Shown here in pieces: positions 43,500 through 51,785 of a stretch of DNA of 64,000 bases. The translations under genes were made by a program, and so were the position numbers. The notes under the pieces are model-generated. The model was not told where the DNA came from and searched no databases. It saw only the letters and a list, made by a program, of their open reading frames with translations. The DNA is from Acidobacteriota bacterium. GTDB taxonomy: Bacteria; Acidobacteriota; Aminicenantia; Aminicenantales; Saccharicenantaceae. Numbering within the stretch: position 1 is the first letter of the stretch; each line of letters opens with the position of its first letter. Where the stretch lies: positions 1 through 64,000 of the forward strand of contig JBDKSB010000002.1 in NCBI GenBank assembly GCA_039683095.1, given 5' to 3'.

Positions 43500-43976
43500 A
43501 TGGAGCGCTGGTACGTCATCAACACCAGGCCCAAGAAGGAGGGCCAGGTCGAGCGGCTCTTCATCGAGGGCGGCTTCACCATCTACTGTCCGAAGTACGT
43601 CCGGGAGAAGCGGGTCGTCCCGTTCTTCCCGGGCTACGCCTTCCTCCGGTTCGAGTTCCCCCGGCAGTACCAGATGGTCAAATACACCCGCGGCGTCAAG
43701 CGGGTGGTCGGCAACGACGACGGCCCGGTGCCCATCCCGGGGGAGATCGTCGAGGGCATCAGGGGCCGCGAGCGCGACGGGCTGATCGTCTTCGAGAGGT
43801 ACGGCGAGGAGCCGGCGGTGGGCGACGAGATAGAGGTCGTCGAGGGCCCGCTCAAGGGGCTCAAGGGGATCTTCCGCAAGGAAGCCGGCGACAGCGAGCG
43901 GGTGATGATCCTCCTGAACTACGTCTCCTACCAGGGCATGCTGCTCATCGAGAAGGCCAAGCTGAAGAAGATCTAA
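43500..43976 (+). CDS. NusG paralogue (NGN plus KOW; RfaH/UpxY/LoaP type)
   Basis: A 158-residue transcription elongation factor. The NGN domain opens WYVINTRPKKEGQVERLF and includes the RNA-polymerase-facing VPFFPGYAFLRF strand-loop. The KOW domain includes GDEIEVVEGPLKGLKGIF. Housekeeping NusG is longer, has the loop around 'SPYPGYVLV' and usually neighbours rplK. This short form next to a peptidase gene, with no secE or rplK, is typical of specialised NusG paralogues that control long operons. Its target is unknown: no polysaccharide cluster lies within the window. Confidence 0.85.
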   Translation: MERWYVINTRPKKEGQVERLFIEGGFTIYCPKYVREKRVVPFFPGYAFLRFEFPRQYQMVKYTRGVKRVVGNDDGPVPIPGEIVEGIRGRERDGLIVFERYGEEPAVGDEIEVVEGPLKGLKGIFRKEAGDSERVMILLNYVSYQGMLLIEKAKLKKI

Positions 43977-43979
43977 CGC

Positions 43980-45095
43980 CTATTTTTGGGCTTTGAGCGC
44001 GTCGAGGAAGGGCCGCTTCAGGCTCGACGACGAGAAATAGACAACGCCGTCGGCCTTGAGGGCCCGGCTGATCCGCATCTGCTCGAGCATGCCTTCGGGC
44101 GTGTTCTGGTTGTGCGAAGTGCCGATGCCGATGCCCGGGCAGACGAGCGCCTGCCCCCGGCCGTCGCCCACGGCCTCCCGGGTCAGCGCCTCGTAGAGCT
44201 TCATGTCGTTCGTGTAGATCATGGGGTTGAGCATGTCCACCAGGCCCTCGCGGCCCCAGGCGGCCCAATCCTGGCCGATCATGACCCGGGCGTTGACGGC
44301 GTCGGGGAAGACGGCGGCGCTGATCCTGACCTTCCGGCCCGTGCCGGCCAGGGCGGCCTTGAGCTCGCGGACGAAGACGGTCACTCGGCCTGTGTTCCAG
44401 CGCAGCCAGACGTTCCAGGCGGGATTGCCCGTGTCGCGGGCCTTGACCGCGGCCATGTCCACGCCGGTGTCCTCGCGGAACAGCCGCAGCGTCTCGCCGT
44501 CGAAGCCGAAGAACGGCTCCGTCGGCTCGCAGGGATAGCGGATGTAGTCGAGGTGGACCCAGCCGACGTCATACTTGCGGACGACCTCGAGCATCAGGCT
44601 GATCTCGTAGGCCCGGACGGCGGGCAGGGCGGGATTGACGGCGGCGACCATCTCCCGCCGCGGCGACTCGATCAGCCACTCCGGGTGCTGACGGACCTGG
44701 CCCAGGATGGCCGATTCCGGGAAGACGCAGAACCAGGGGTGGACCTCCATGTTGCGCTTTTTGGCCTCGGCCAGGAACGTCCCGAAGAAGTCCCAGTCAT
44801 AAGCCGGATCGCCAACGCCGATCTCGCTGGCGTAATAGACGCGTCCCGAGGTGTCCTTGACCAGCATGATCAGGGTGTTGATGCCGGCCCTGGCATATTC
44901 GTCGAGGGTCGTCCGCATCGCCTCGACGGCCTTGGCCCTGTCGGGGCCGAACAGGCCGGGATGCATCCAGACCCCCCGGACCGGCATGGCCAGCGAAGCG
45001 GCGTCCGCGCCGCCGGGGCAAGCCGGGGGTGCGGCCGAGGCGAGCATGATCAGCAGGGCGCCAGCCAGAGAGGCGAACGATCGCGTCTTCATCAT
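43980..45095 (-). CDS. Exported GH10-like (GHL10/DUF187-type) putative glycoside hydrolase
   Basis: A 371-residue protein with signal peptide (MKTRSFASLAGALLIMLASA). The family motif VRGVWMHPGLF at the start of the barrel is followed by INTLIMLVKDTSG, WFCVFPES and the conserved WVHLDYIRYP. Later come ISAAVFPDAVNARVMIGQDW and the C-terminal DMLNPMIYTND, all typical of this TIM-barrel family thought to act on peptidoglycan or other glycans. The start at 45095 has AAGGAG and gives the signal peptide. The substrate is not established. Confidence 0.85.
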   Translation of the reverse strand: MMKTRSFASLAGALLIMLASAAPPACPGGADAASLAMPVRGVWMHPGLFGPDRAKAVEAMRTTLDEYARAGINTLIMLVKDTSGRVYYASEIGVGDPAYDWDFFGTFLAEAKKRNMEVHPWFCVFPESAILGQVRQHPEWLIESPRREMVAAVNPALPAVRAYEISLMLEVVRKYDVGWVHLDYIRYPCEPTEPFFGFDGETLRLFREDTGVDMAAVKARDTGNPAWNVWLRWNTGRVTVFVRELKAALAGTGRKVRISAAVFPDAVNARVMIGQDWAAWGREGLVDMLNPMIYTNDMKLYEALTREAVGDGRGQALVCPGIGIGTSHNQNTPEGMLEQMRISRALKADGVVYFSSSSLKRPFLDALKAQK

Positions 45096-45214
45096 CGATC
45101 TCCTTTTTCGGCGATACGGACACGGCCAAGGCCGCCGTCCTCCAGATCTTATTTCCGGATGAGGCGGAGGCGAGATCGAGGCGGCGTTCGGACGGCGTTC
45201 CATGGCGGACGCCT

Positions 45215-45244
45215 ATTAGATCGTCAACCGGGGAGGGAAGTCAA
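45215..45244 (-). promoter_or_regulatory. Candidate promoter for the GH10-like gene
   Basis: On the minus strand TTGACT (45239-45244), 18 nt, TCTAAT (45215-45220), with a leader of about 110 nt to the ATG at 45095. Confidence 0.4.
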
Positions 45245-45267
45245 GACAAGAGGCTGGCTGCGACGCT

Positions 45268-45486
45268 TCAGTGGCAGGTGCTGCAGGACTTGGACGAACA
45301 GCTGTGGCAGCCCGAAGACGAGGCCTTGAGGCGGCTTGAGCCGCCGCCGATCCCGAAGCCGGAGATCATCTTCCGGACCTCGCCGGACCCGCACCCGGGA
45401 CAGACGGCGTCCTTCTCTTTGCCGACGGCGACGAGGCACTCGAACCTCTTGCCGCACTTCCTGCATTCGAATTCATAAAGGGGCAT
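45268..45486 (-). CDS. FmdB-family zinc ribbon protein
   Basis: A 72-residue protein. The opening MPLYEFECRKCGKRFE and the second knuckle CPGCGSGEVRKMISGF are the complete FmdB-type putative regulatory zinc ribbon. The Ser/Cys-rich tail GCHSCSSKSC ends in CSTCH. It probably has a protein- or nucleic-acid-binding role, but the family has no firm function. It stands alone with a promoter directly before the ATG. Confidence 0.88.
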   Translation of the reverse strand: MPLYEFECRKCGKRFECLVAVGKEKDAVCPGCGSGEVRKMISGFGIGGGSSRLKASSSGCHSCSSKSCSTCH

Positions 45487-45495
45487 AGCGATCCT

Positions 45496-45524
45496 ATTTT
45501 ACACGAGCCCCTCGTCACGGTCCA
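45496..45524 (-). promoter_or_regulatory. Candidate promoter for the fmdB-type gene (very short leader)
   Basis: On the minus strand TGGACC (45519-45524), 17 nt, TAAAAT (45496-45501), ending 9 nt before the ATG at 45486. Confidence 0.5.
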
Positions 45525-45577
45525 CAGCAACGAGGCTCCCCGGCGGCCTGGCGAACGGCCAGCCGCCGGCCAGGCCG

Positions 45578-46045
45578 TCACTTGACGAGGGCGATGGCCT
45601 CGATCTCCACCTTGACGTCGCGCGGCAGCCGGGCCACCTGGATCGCCGCCCTGGCGGGGTTCGGGGCCTTGAAGAACTCGGCATAGACCGCGTTCATCTT
45701 GCCGAAATCGTTCATGTCCTGGAGAAAGACGGTCGTCTTGACGACGTCGTCGAGCGACGAACCGGCCGCGGCCAGGACGGCCGCGACGTTATTGAGGGCC
45801 TGCCGGGTCTGCTCCTCGACAGGGCCGTTGTTGAGCTCGCCCGTGGCCGGGTCCAGGGGGATCTGGCCCGAGCAGAAGACGAAGCCGTTGGCGATGATGC
45901 CCTGGGAATAGGGGCCGATGGCCTTCGGCGCCTTGTCGGTCTGGACCTGCTTCTTCATGCTGATGCTCCTTGAGAGGCCGGCGAAGGCCCGGTTCGCTAA
46001 CGCGCCCGCGGCGCCCGCCAAAGCCAGGAATTTCCGTCTGTTCAT
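45578..46045 (-). CDS. ridA: RidA-family enamine/imine deaminase with possible Tat-type signal
   Basis: The RidA core (from [19 protein letters not shown]) is 126 residues and full length, with the catalytic Arg in NPARAAIQV, the GPYSQ motif and EIEAIALV at the end. It removes reactive 2-aminoacrylate-like enamines. Two starts compete. The ATG at 45958 has AAGGAG at 7 nt and gives the usual cytosolic protein. The ATG at 46045 overlaps the pepD stop (ATGA) and adds 29 residues, [21 protein letters not shown], that look like a twin-arginine signal. The longer form is annotated; both could be made. Confidence 0.85.
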   Translation of the reverse strand: MNRRKFLALAGAAGALANRAFAGLSRSISMKKQVQTDKAPKAIGPYSQGIIANGFVFCSGQIPLDPATGELNNGPVEEQTRQALNNVAAVLAAAGSSLDDVVKTTVFLQDMNDFGKMNAVYAEFFKAPNPARAAIQVARLPRDVKVEIEAIALVK

Positions 46046-47496
46046 GCCGACAGGCCGTCAACGGCCGCCGTCAGCAGCTTCCAGAACCTCTCGACCGAGC
46101 CGGCGTGGACGTGCTCCTCGGGCGAATGCGGGTTCTTCAGGGTCGGGCCGAACGAGATCATGTCCATGCCCGGGTATTTCTCGCCGATGATGCCGCACTC
46201 GAGCCCGGCGTGGACGGCCACGACCTCGGCCTCCTTGCCGAACGTCCCGGCATAGAGCTCCTTCATCTTCTTGAGGAGTGCGGAGTCGAGGTTGGGCATC
46301 CAGCCGGGATAGCCGCCGTGGAACTCGGCCCTGGCCCCGGCCAGGGCGCAGACGGACTGGATGACGTCGCGCGCGGCCTCGAGGGCCGAGGCGACCGAGC
46401 TGCGGGTGCTGCAAAGGACCTCGAGGGCCGCCTTGCCCGTCTTGACGATGGCCAGGTTGGTCGACGTTTCGGTCAGCCCGGCGATCTCGGGATGCATGGC
46501 GATGACGCCGTGCGGCACGGCCATGAGGAAATCGATCAGGGCGCGCTGGCAGTCCCGGGTCAGGGCATAGTCCTTGCCGGCCGCCTCCGTGAGGGCATAA
46601 GAAGCGCCGGGCTCGACCGCCTTGTACTCGACCTTGATCTTGTCGAAGGCCTTCTTGAAGGCCGCGGTCATGGCCCGGACCTGGACGGGCGGGCAGGCCA
46701 GGATGGCGACCGCTTCGCGGGGGATGGCGTTGTGCTTGCTGCCGCCTTCGATGCTCACCAGCTCGAACTTGGCCGCCGCCTGGCCCTGGGCCAGCACGCG
46801 GGCCAGGAGCTTGATGGCGTTGCCCCGGCCCTGGTTGATATCCAGGCCGGAATGGCCGCCCCGGAAGCCGTGGACATGGAGCCTGTAAAGGTTCTTCGAA
46901 GCCGTTTTCTTCCGTTCGAGCGGCAGGGCCAGCGTCGAATCCGCGCCGCCGGCGCAGCCGATGGTGAAGGTGCCCTCGTCCTCGCTGTCGAGGTTTAGGA
47001 GCATCCGGCCGGCCAGGAAGCCTTTCTGGATCTTGTTGGCGCCGGTCAGGCCCGTCTCCTCGTCGACGGTGAACAGGCATTCGAGGGGGCCATGGACCAG
47101 GGTCTTGTCCTCCAGCACGGCCAGGGCCGCGGCCAGCCCGATCCCGTTGTCGGCGCCGAGGGTCGTGCCCTGGGCGTAGACCCATTCGCCCTTGATCTCG
47201 GCCTGGATGGGATCCTTGCAGAAATCGTGGGCCTTGTCGGAGTTCTTCTCGCAGACCATGTCGAGGTGGCCCTGGAGGATGACCCCGACGGCGCTTTCGC
47301 GGCCTGGCGTCGCGGGCTTGCTGACGAGGACGTTGCCGACCTTGTCGCGCCTGGCGGGCAGGCCGAGCGACGCCGCCACGGACAGGACGTAGTCGCCGAT
47401 GGCCTTCTCGCTGCCCGAGCAATGCGGGATGGTCAGGATCTTGGCGAAATGCTTCCACAGAAGCCGGGGTTCGAGTTCATTTAGGGATGCGGCCAT
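46042..47496 (-). CDS. pepD: Aminoacyl-histidine dipeptidase PepD (M20 family)
   Basis: A 484-residue metallopeptidase. The metal site is read in [10 protein letters not shown] (His and Asp), [22 protein letters not shown] (catalytic Glu) and HAGLECG. The dimerisation lid lies in the middle (about 200-360). It hydrolyses dipeptides such as Xaa-His in the cytoplasm and fits the peptide-using physiology of the window. The ATG at 47496 has AAGGAG. It is translationally coupled to ridA, a plausible link since PLP enzymes acting on the released amino acids make the reactive enamines that RidA removes. Confidence 0.92.
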   Translation of the reverse strand: MAASLNELEPRLLWKHFAKILTIPHCSGSEKAIGDYVLSVAASLGLPARRDKVGNVLVSKPATPGRESAVGVILQGHLDMVCEKNSDKAHDFCKDPIQAEIKGEWVYAQGTTLGADNGIGLAAALAVLEDKTLVHGPLECLFTVDEETGLTGANKIQKGFLAGRMLLNLDSEDEGTFTIGCAGGADSTLALPLERKKTASKNLYRLHVHGFRGGHSGLDINQGRGNAIKLLARVLAQGQAAAKFELVSIEGGSKHNAIPREAVAILACPPVQVRAMTAAFKKAFDKIKVEYKAVEPGASYALTEAAGKDYALTRDCQRALIDFLMAVPHGVIAMHPEIAGLTETSTNLAIVKTGKAALEVLCSTRSSVASALEAARDVIQSVCALAGARAEFHGGYPGWMPNLDSALLKKMKELYAGTFGKEAEVVAVHAGLECGIIGEKYPGMDMISFGPTLKNPHSPEEHVHAGSVERFWKLLTAAVDGLSA

Positions 47497-47550
47497 ATCA
47501 TTCTCCTTGCGGATGGTTTGCCGAAACCGAATGATGCCACAAATTACCGG

Positions 47551-47579
47551 TGGATTCAAGCCGGCCCGGAGGGTATAAT
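47551..47579 (+). promoter_or_regulatory. Candidate promoter for znuABC (leaderless)
   Basis: A perfect TATAAT (47574-47579) ends 7 nt before the ATG at 47587. The -35 at 17 nt (TGGATT) is poor. No Zur or MntR box is evident. Confidence 0.5.
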
Positions 47580-47586
47580 CGGGCCG

Positions 47587-48513
47587 ATGAGAGCCGTCGC
47601 GCGCATCGTCCTGGCCTTTTTCCTGACCCTGTCCGCCGCCCCCGCGGCGCCGCCGGCCAAGGTCCGCATCCTGGCCACGGTCTTCCCGCTCAAGGAGTTC
47701 GCGGCCGAGGTGGCCGGCGGCCGGGGCCAGGCTTCGCTCCTGCTGCCGCCCGGCGCCGGCGTCCATACCTGGCAGCCGCGGCCCGGCGATATAGCCCGTT
47801 TGTCGGAATGCGACCTGCTTCTTTATATCGGCTCCGGTCTCGAGCCCTGGCTGCCCGACCTGCTCAAGGCCTTTCCCAAGGGCCGGATCAGGACCCTGGA
47901 GGCGGCCGGCGGACTGGCCGTCCCCGGGGACGAGCCCGGCGGGGAGCCCGGCGATGAGCATGGCGCGGAGCACCGCCACGGCGCCCTCGATCCCCACGTC
48001 TGGCTCGATTTCGATCTCGACATCCGCATCGTGGAGCGGATCGCCGGAGAGCTCGCCCGGATCGATCCGGCCGGCGGCCCCGAGTACGCCGCCAACGCCG
48101 GACGGCTGGCCGCCCGCCTGCGGCAGCTCGACGCGGACTTCCGCGAGGGCCTGGCCGGCTGCCGCGGCCGGGACCTGGTCCTGGCCGGGCACGCCGCCTT
48201 CGGCTATATGGCCCGCCGCTACGGCCTCGTCCAGTCCGCTCTCTACGGGCTCAGCCCGGACGCCCAGCCCAGGCCCCAGGACCTGATGAAGGCCATCGAT
48301 CACTGCCGGGCCAAGGGCATCCGGACGGTCTTCTTCGAGAATTCCGTGCCGCCGGGCCTGTCTCAGACCCTGGCCCGCGAGATCGGAGGCCGGGTCATCG
48401 TCCTCCAGGCAGGCCACAATCTGACCCGTGAACAACAGGAGCGCGGAACCGGCTTTTTCGATCTCATGCGCGAGGACCTGGCCGCGCTCAAGGACGGCCT
48501 GGGGTGCCGGTGA
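47587..48513 (+). CDS. znuA: Zinc/manganese ABC transporter substrate-binding lipoprotein-like protein (ZnuA type)
   Basis: A 308-residue periplasmic binding protein. The signal peptide is RAVARIVLAFFLTLSAAP, then VRILATVFPLKEFAAEV. Zinc ligands are plausible at His in GAGVHTWQPRPGD, His in DPHVWLD and His in LAGHAAFGY, with Asp/Glu near the end. A His/Asp-rich loop (DEHGAEHRHG, about 122-130) suggests zinc rather than manganese. It is followed by ATP-binding and permease genes with 4- and 7-nt gaps. Confidence 0.9.
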   Translation: MRAVARIVLAFFLTLSAAPAAPPAKVRILATVFPLKEFAAEVAGGRGQASLLLPPGAGVHTWQPRPGDIARLSECDLLLYIGSGLEPWLPDLLKAFPKGRIRTLEAAGGLAVPGDEPGGEPGDEHGAEHRHGALDPHVWLDFDLDIRIVERIAGELARIDPAGGPEYAANAGRLAARLRQLDADFREGLAGCRGRDLVLAGHAAFGYMARRYGLVQSALYGLSPDAQPRPQDLMKAIDHCRAKGIRTVFFENSVPPGLSQTLAREIGGRVIVLQAGHNLTREQQERGTGFFDLMREDLAALKDGLGCR

Positions 48514-48517
48514 GGCC

Positions 48518-49258
48518 ATGAGCCTGGTCGAGCTTCGCGACGTGTCTTTTTCCTATGACGGGGCCCCCGCCCTGATCGACGTCAACCTGACCATCAAGAA
48601 GGGGGATTTCCTGGCCGTTATCGGGCCCAACGGCTCCGGCAAGACCACACTGGTCAAGCTCATCCTCGGCCTGCTCCGCCCCTCGAAGGGACGGGTCGAG
48701 CTGTTCGGACATCCGCCAGGCGAGTTCACGGCTTGGGACAAGATCGGCTACGTTCCCCAGAAGGCGACCCACGTCGATCCCTACTTCCCGGCTTCGGTGG
48801 AGGAGGTCGTCCGCATGGCCCTCCTGGCCGGCGGGCGCCTGAAGCGCCTGGCGGGCCGCGAGGCCCGCGAACGCGTCCGCCGGGCCCTCGACGTCGTCGG
48901 CATGGCCGAATTCGCCAAGGCCTCGATCGGCCGGCTTTCGGGCGGCCAGCAGCAGCGGGTCTTCATCGCCCGGGCCCTGGTGACCGGGCCCCGGATCCTC
49001 TTCCTCGACGAGCCGACGACCGGCGTCGACGCCGAGACGCAGACGGCCTTCTACGACCTTCTCGACCGGCTGAACCGGACCCAGGGCCTGACCATCGTTC
49101 TCGTCACCCACGACATCGGGATCGTCAACAAGCACGTCAACCGGGTGGCCTGCGTCAACCAGAGGCTGGTCTATCACGGGGACCACGAAGGCTTCTGCCG
49201 CTCGGACGCGTTCCGCGAGATGATCGGCCGCGGCCATCTCGTCTCCCACGAGCACTGA
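48518..49258 (+). CDS. znuC: Zinc/manganese ABC transporter ATP-binding protein
   Basis: A 246-residue ATPase with Walker [10 protein letters not shown] (about 39-47), the Q loop at YVPQK, signature LSGGQQQRV, Walker [11 protein letters not shown] and H loop VLVTHD. It belongs to the ZnuC/MntA group by neighbourhood. It follows znuA with a 4-nt gap and precedes the permease by 7 nt. Confidence 0.93.
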   Translation: MSLVELRDVSFSYDGAPALIDVNLTIKKGDFLAVIGPNGSGKTTLVKLILGLLRPSKGRVELFGHPPGEFTAWDKIGYVPQKATHVDPYFPASVEEVVRMALLAGGRLKRLAGREARERVRRALDVVGMAEFAKASIGRLSGGQQQRVFIARALVTGPRILFLDEPTTGVDAETQTAFYDLLDRLNRTQGLTIVLVTHDIGIVNKHVNRVACVNQRLVYHGDHEGFCRSDAFREMIGRGHLVSHEH

Positions 49259-49265
49259 GACGCCC

Positions 49266-50087
49266 ATGCACGCGCTCCTCGCCTACGGCTTCCTCCAGCG
49301 GGCCTTCCTGGCTGGTGTCTTCATCGCCGTCGCTTGCGCCGTGCTGGGCGTTTTCCTCGTCCTGCGGAAGGACGCCATGATCGGCCACGGCCTGTCGCAC
49401 ATCGCCTTCGCCGGGGTGGCCCTGGGCCTGTTCCTGAACATCCTGCCTCTCGCGGCCGCCCTGGCCGTTTCCGTCGGGGCCGCCCTGGCCGTGGTCAAGC
49501 TCAAGGGCCGGGCCGGCCTGCACGGGGACACGGCCATCGGCATCTTCAGCAGCCTGGGGATGGCCGTCGGCATCCTGCTCGCCTCGCTGGCCCGGAGCTT
49601 CAACGTCGAGCTGATGTCCTACCTGTTCGGGGACGTCCTGGCCATCGCGCCGCTCGAGGTCTGGCTGGCCGTCGGCCTGGCGGCGGCCGTCCTGATCACG
49701 GTCCGGCTGAACTACGGCCGGCTCCTGTTCATGACCTTCGACCGGGAATCGGCCCGGGCCGCCGGCATCAGGGTCGGCCGGCTGGACACGCTGCTGATGG
49801 TGCTGACCGCGGTGACGGTCGTTCTGGGGATGAAGGTGGCCGGGATCCTGCTGGTGGCCGCGCTCATCGTCATCCCGGCGGCGGCCGGCCTGCAGGTCGC
49901 GGCCAGCTTCCGCACGGCCGTGACGGTCTCGGCGGCCGTGGCCGTCATCGGCGTGGCCGGCGGGCTGGGGCTGTCGCTGGCTCTCAACGTCCCGGCCTCG
50001 GCGGCCATCGTCATCCTCTGCTTCCTGGCTTTCGTCCTCCTCTTCGCTCTGAAGAAGGGGAGAGGCGCGCCGCCCGCCGCCGGATAG
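49266..50087 (+). CDS. znuB: Zinc/manganese ABC transporter permease
   Basis: A 273-residue integral membrane protein of the ABC-3 family with about eight helices. It opens LLAYGFLQRAFLAGVFIAVA and includes the EAA-like loop HGLSHIAFAGVALG, which docks to the ATPase. Its C-terminal tail is short and basic. It closes the znuABC set and converges on FTCD. Confidence 0.92.
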   Translation: MHALLAYGFLQRAFLAGVFIAVACAVLGVFLVLRKDAMIGHGLSHIAFAGVALGLFLNILPLAAALAVSVGAALAVVKLKGRAGLHGDTAIGIFSSLGMAVGILLASLARSFNVELMSYLFGDVLAIAPLEVWLAVGLAAAVLITVRLNYGRLLFMTFDRESARAAGIRVGRLDTLLMVLTAVTVVLGMKVAGILLVAALIVIPAAAGLQVAASFRTAVTVSAAVAVIGVAGGLGLSLALNVPASAAIVILCFLAFVLLFALKKGRGAPPAAG

Positions 50088-50099
50088 GGCCGGCCGCGG

Positions 50100-51785
50100 T
50101 CAGTCCTTTTTTGGCCCGGCTAGCGCCCTGGACACGATCTCCCTGACGGCCTTCCCTTCCTTGTCGAGGGCCTTCTTGAAGCCGGCGGCCTTCCGCCGCG
50201 TCCCATCCGCGAACCGCGGGTCCTTGATCCCCTGGAGGTTGATGAGGACGTTGTAATAAGCCCCGTCGCCGGCGGCTTGAGCGGTCAGGCCCGCGACGCC
50301 GGCGTCGCTGATCGAATTCCTGTTCCCCCCGGCCGCGGCCGTCCGGGCCAGCCGGGCCGCCTCGACGGCCTTTTCAAGCACTTCGAGGGGCACGAGCGTG
50401 GCTTCCTTGTTGGCCGCTTCGACGGCCCGGTCCTTCTCCTGAGCCTGCTCCGGGGTCGTCTTGGGCAGCCGGAAGGCCTCCATGACCTTGTTGAAGGCCC
50501 TGGTGTCCCGGTCGACCGCCTCCAGAAGCGAATCCTTGAGGGCCTGGGCCTTGACCGCCGCCTCGGCCAGGCCGGCGCTGACGTCCTCATAGCCCCTCTT
50601 GCCGACCGTCAGGTTGGCGACCATGGCCGACAGGCCCGCGGACAGGGCCCCGCACAGGGCCGCGACGCTCCCTCCGCCCGGGGCCGGGGAATCCATCGAC
50701 AGCTCGTCGGCGAAGCCGCGCAGGGTCATGCCAACGAGGGCCGGGCCCGGTTCGCCGACCTGGAATTCGATGATCTTCTTCTCCGGCTCGAAGGGCACGA
50801 CGTCGCTCAGGCCGAGCGACCGGACGGCCATGCGGACGAGCTCCGCGTCCGGAACGCCCGGGCTCTTGCCCTGCTTCTCGAAGTAATAGCGGCCGGCCAT
50901 CAACAGGGCTTCCTTGGGAATGAGCCCGACCAGCTCGCTGCCGGTCACGCGCAGGCCCAGCTTGGCGGCCAGGCGCGAAGCCTCCTCGAAGACGACGTGG
51001 ATCGGCGTGACCTTGTAGTTGGTGAAGTTGACCGAGACCTGGGCCAGGCCGTAGTCCTCGACGTACCAGCCGACCGACTTGACCTCCTTGAACTTGCCCG
51101 GGACCTTGACCGTATTGCCCCTGGCGTCCTTGACGATATTGCCCTCTTTGTCGCGCCTGGCCCGGCCGCTCTCGCGGAGGCTCAGGGCGATCTCGTGGGC
51201 CAGCTTGCGGTCGCGGGTGTTGAGGTTGAAGTTGTAGGCGATGAGGAATTCTCGGGCGCCGACGACGGTCGCCCCCGACTTGGGGTTGAAAACGGCCGGG
51301 CCGAAGTCCGGGGCCCAGCGCGGGTCCTTGAGCTTCTCGGGCAGGCCTTCGTACTCGCCGGCCCGGACCGTGGCCAGGTTCCGCCGTTCGGGCTTGCGGG
51401 CCGCCGCCTCGTAGAGATAGACGGGGATGCCCAGCTCGTCGGCGATCCTCCGGCCGACCTCGGCGGCCAGGCGGACGCAGTCCTCCATGGTCACGCCCGA
51501 GACGGGCACGAAGGGGCAGACGTCGGTGGCGCCCAGGCGCGGATGCGCACCGGAGTGACCGCGCATGTCGATGACCTCGGCGGCCTTGGCCACGGCCCGG
51601 AAGGCGGCCTCGGCGACGGCCTGGGGCGGACCGATGAAGGTCACGACCGTCCTGTTGGTGGAAGCGCCCGGGTCGACGTCGAGCAGCTTCACTCCGGGCA
51701 CGGCCTCGATCTCCAGGGTGATGGAACGGATCTTCTCCTGGTCCCGGCCCTCGCTGAAGTTGGGGACGCATTCGACGAGCTTCAT
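50100..51785 (-). CDS. ftcD: Bifunctional glutamate formiminotransferase / formiminotetrahydrofolate cyclodeaminase
   Basis: A 561-residue fusion of the two enzymes of the last histidine-degradation step. Domain 1 opens LVECVPNFSEGRDQ with GHSGAHPRLGATDVCPFVP (catalytic His). Residues about 340-561 carry the cyclodeaminase (SPAPGGGSVAALCGAL and NRNSISDAGVAG). Together they move the formimino group from formiminoglutamate to tetrahydrofolate and release ammonia. The start overlaps the stop of the M16 partner gene (ATGA) with an AAGGAG inside that gene. No other hut gene is in the window. An insert rich in Lys/Gly (about 200-225) is slightly unusual. Confidence 0.94.
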   Translation of the reverse strand: MKLVECVPNFSEGRDQEKIRSITLEIEAVPGVKLLDVDPGASTNRTVVTFIGPPQAVAEAAFRAVAKAAEVIDMRGHSGAHPRLGATDVCPFVPVSGVTMEDCVRLAAEVGRRIADELGIPVYLYEAAARKPERRNLATVRAGEYEGLPEKLKDPRWAPDFGPAVFNPKSGATVVGAREFLIAYNFNLNTRDRKLAHEIALSLRESGRARRDKEGNIVKDARGNTVKVPGKFKEVKSVGWYVEDYGLAQVSVNFTNYKVTPIHVVFEEASRLAAKLGLRVTGSELVGLIPKEALLMAGRYYFEKQGKSPGVPDAELVRMAVRSLGLSDVVPFEPEKKIIEFQVGEPGPALVGMTLRGFADELSMDSPAPGGGSVAALCGALSAGLSAMVANLTVGKRGYEDVSAGLAEAAVKAQALKDSLLEAVDRDTRAFNKVMEAFRLPKTTPEQAQEKDRAVEAANKEATLVPLEVLEKAVEAARLARTAAAGGNRNSISDAGVAGLTAQAAGDGAYYNVLINLQGIKDPRFADGTRRKAAGFKKALDKEGKAVREIVSRALAGPKKD

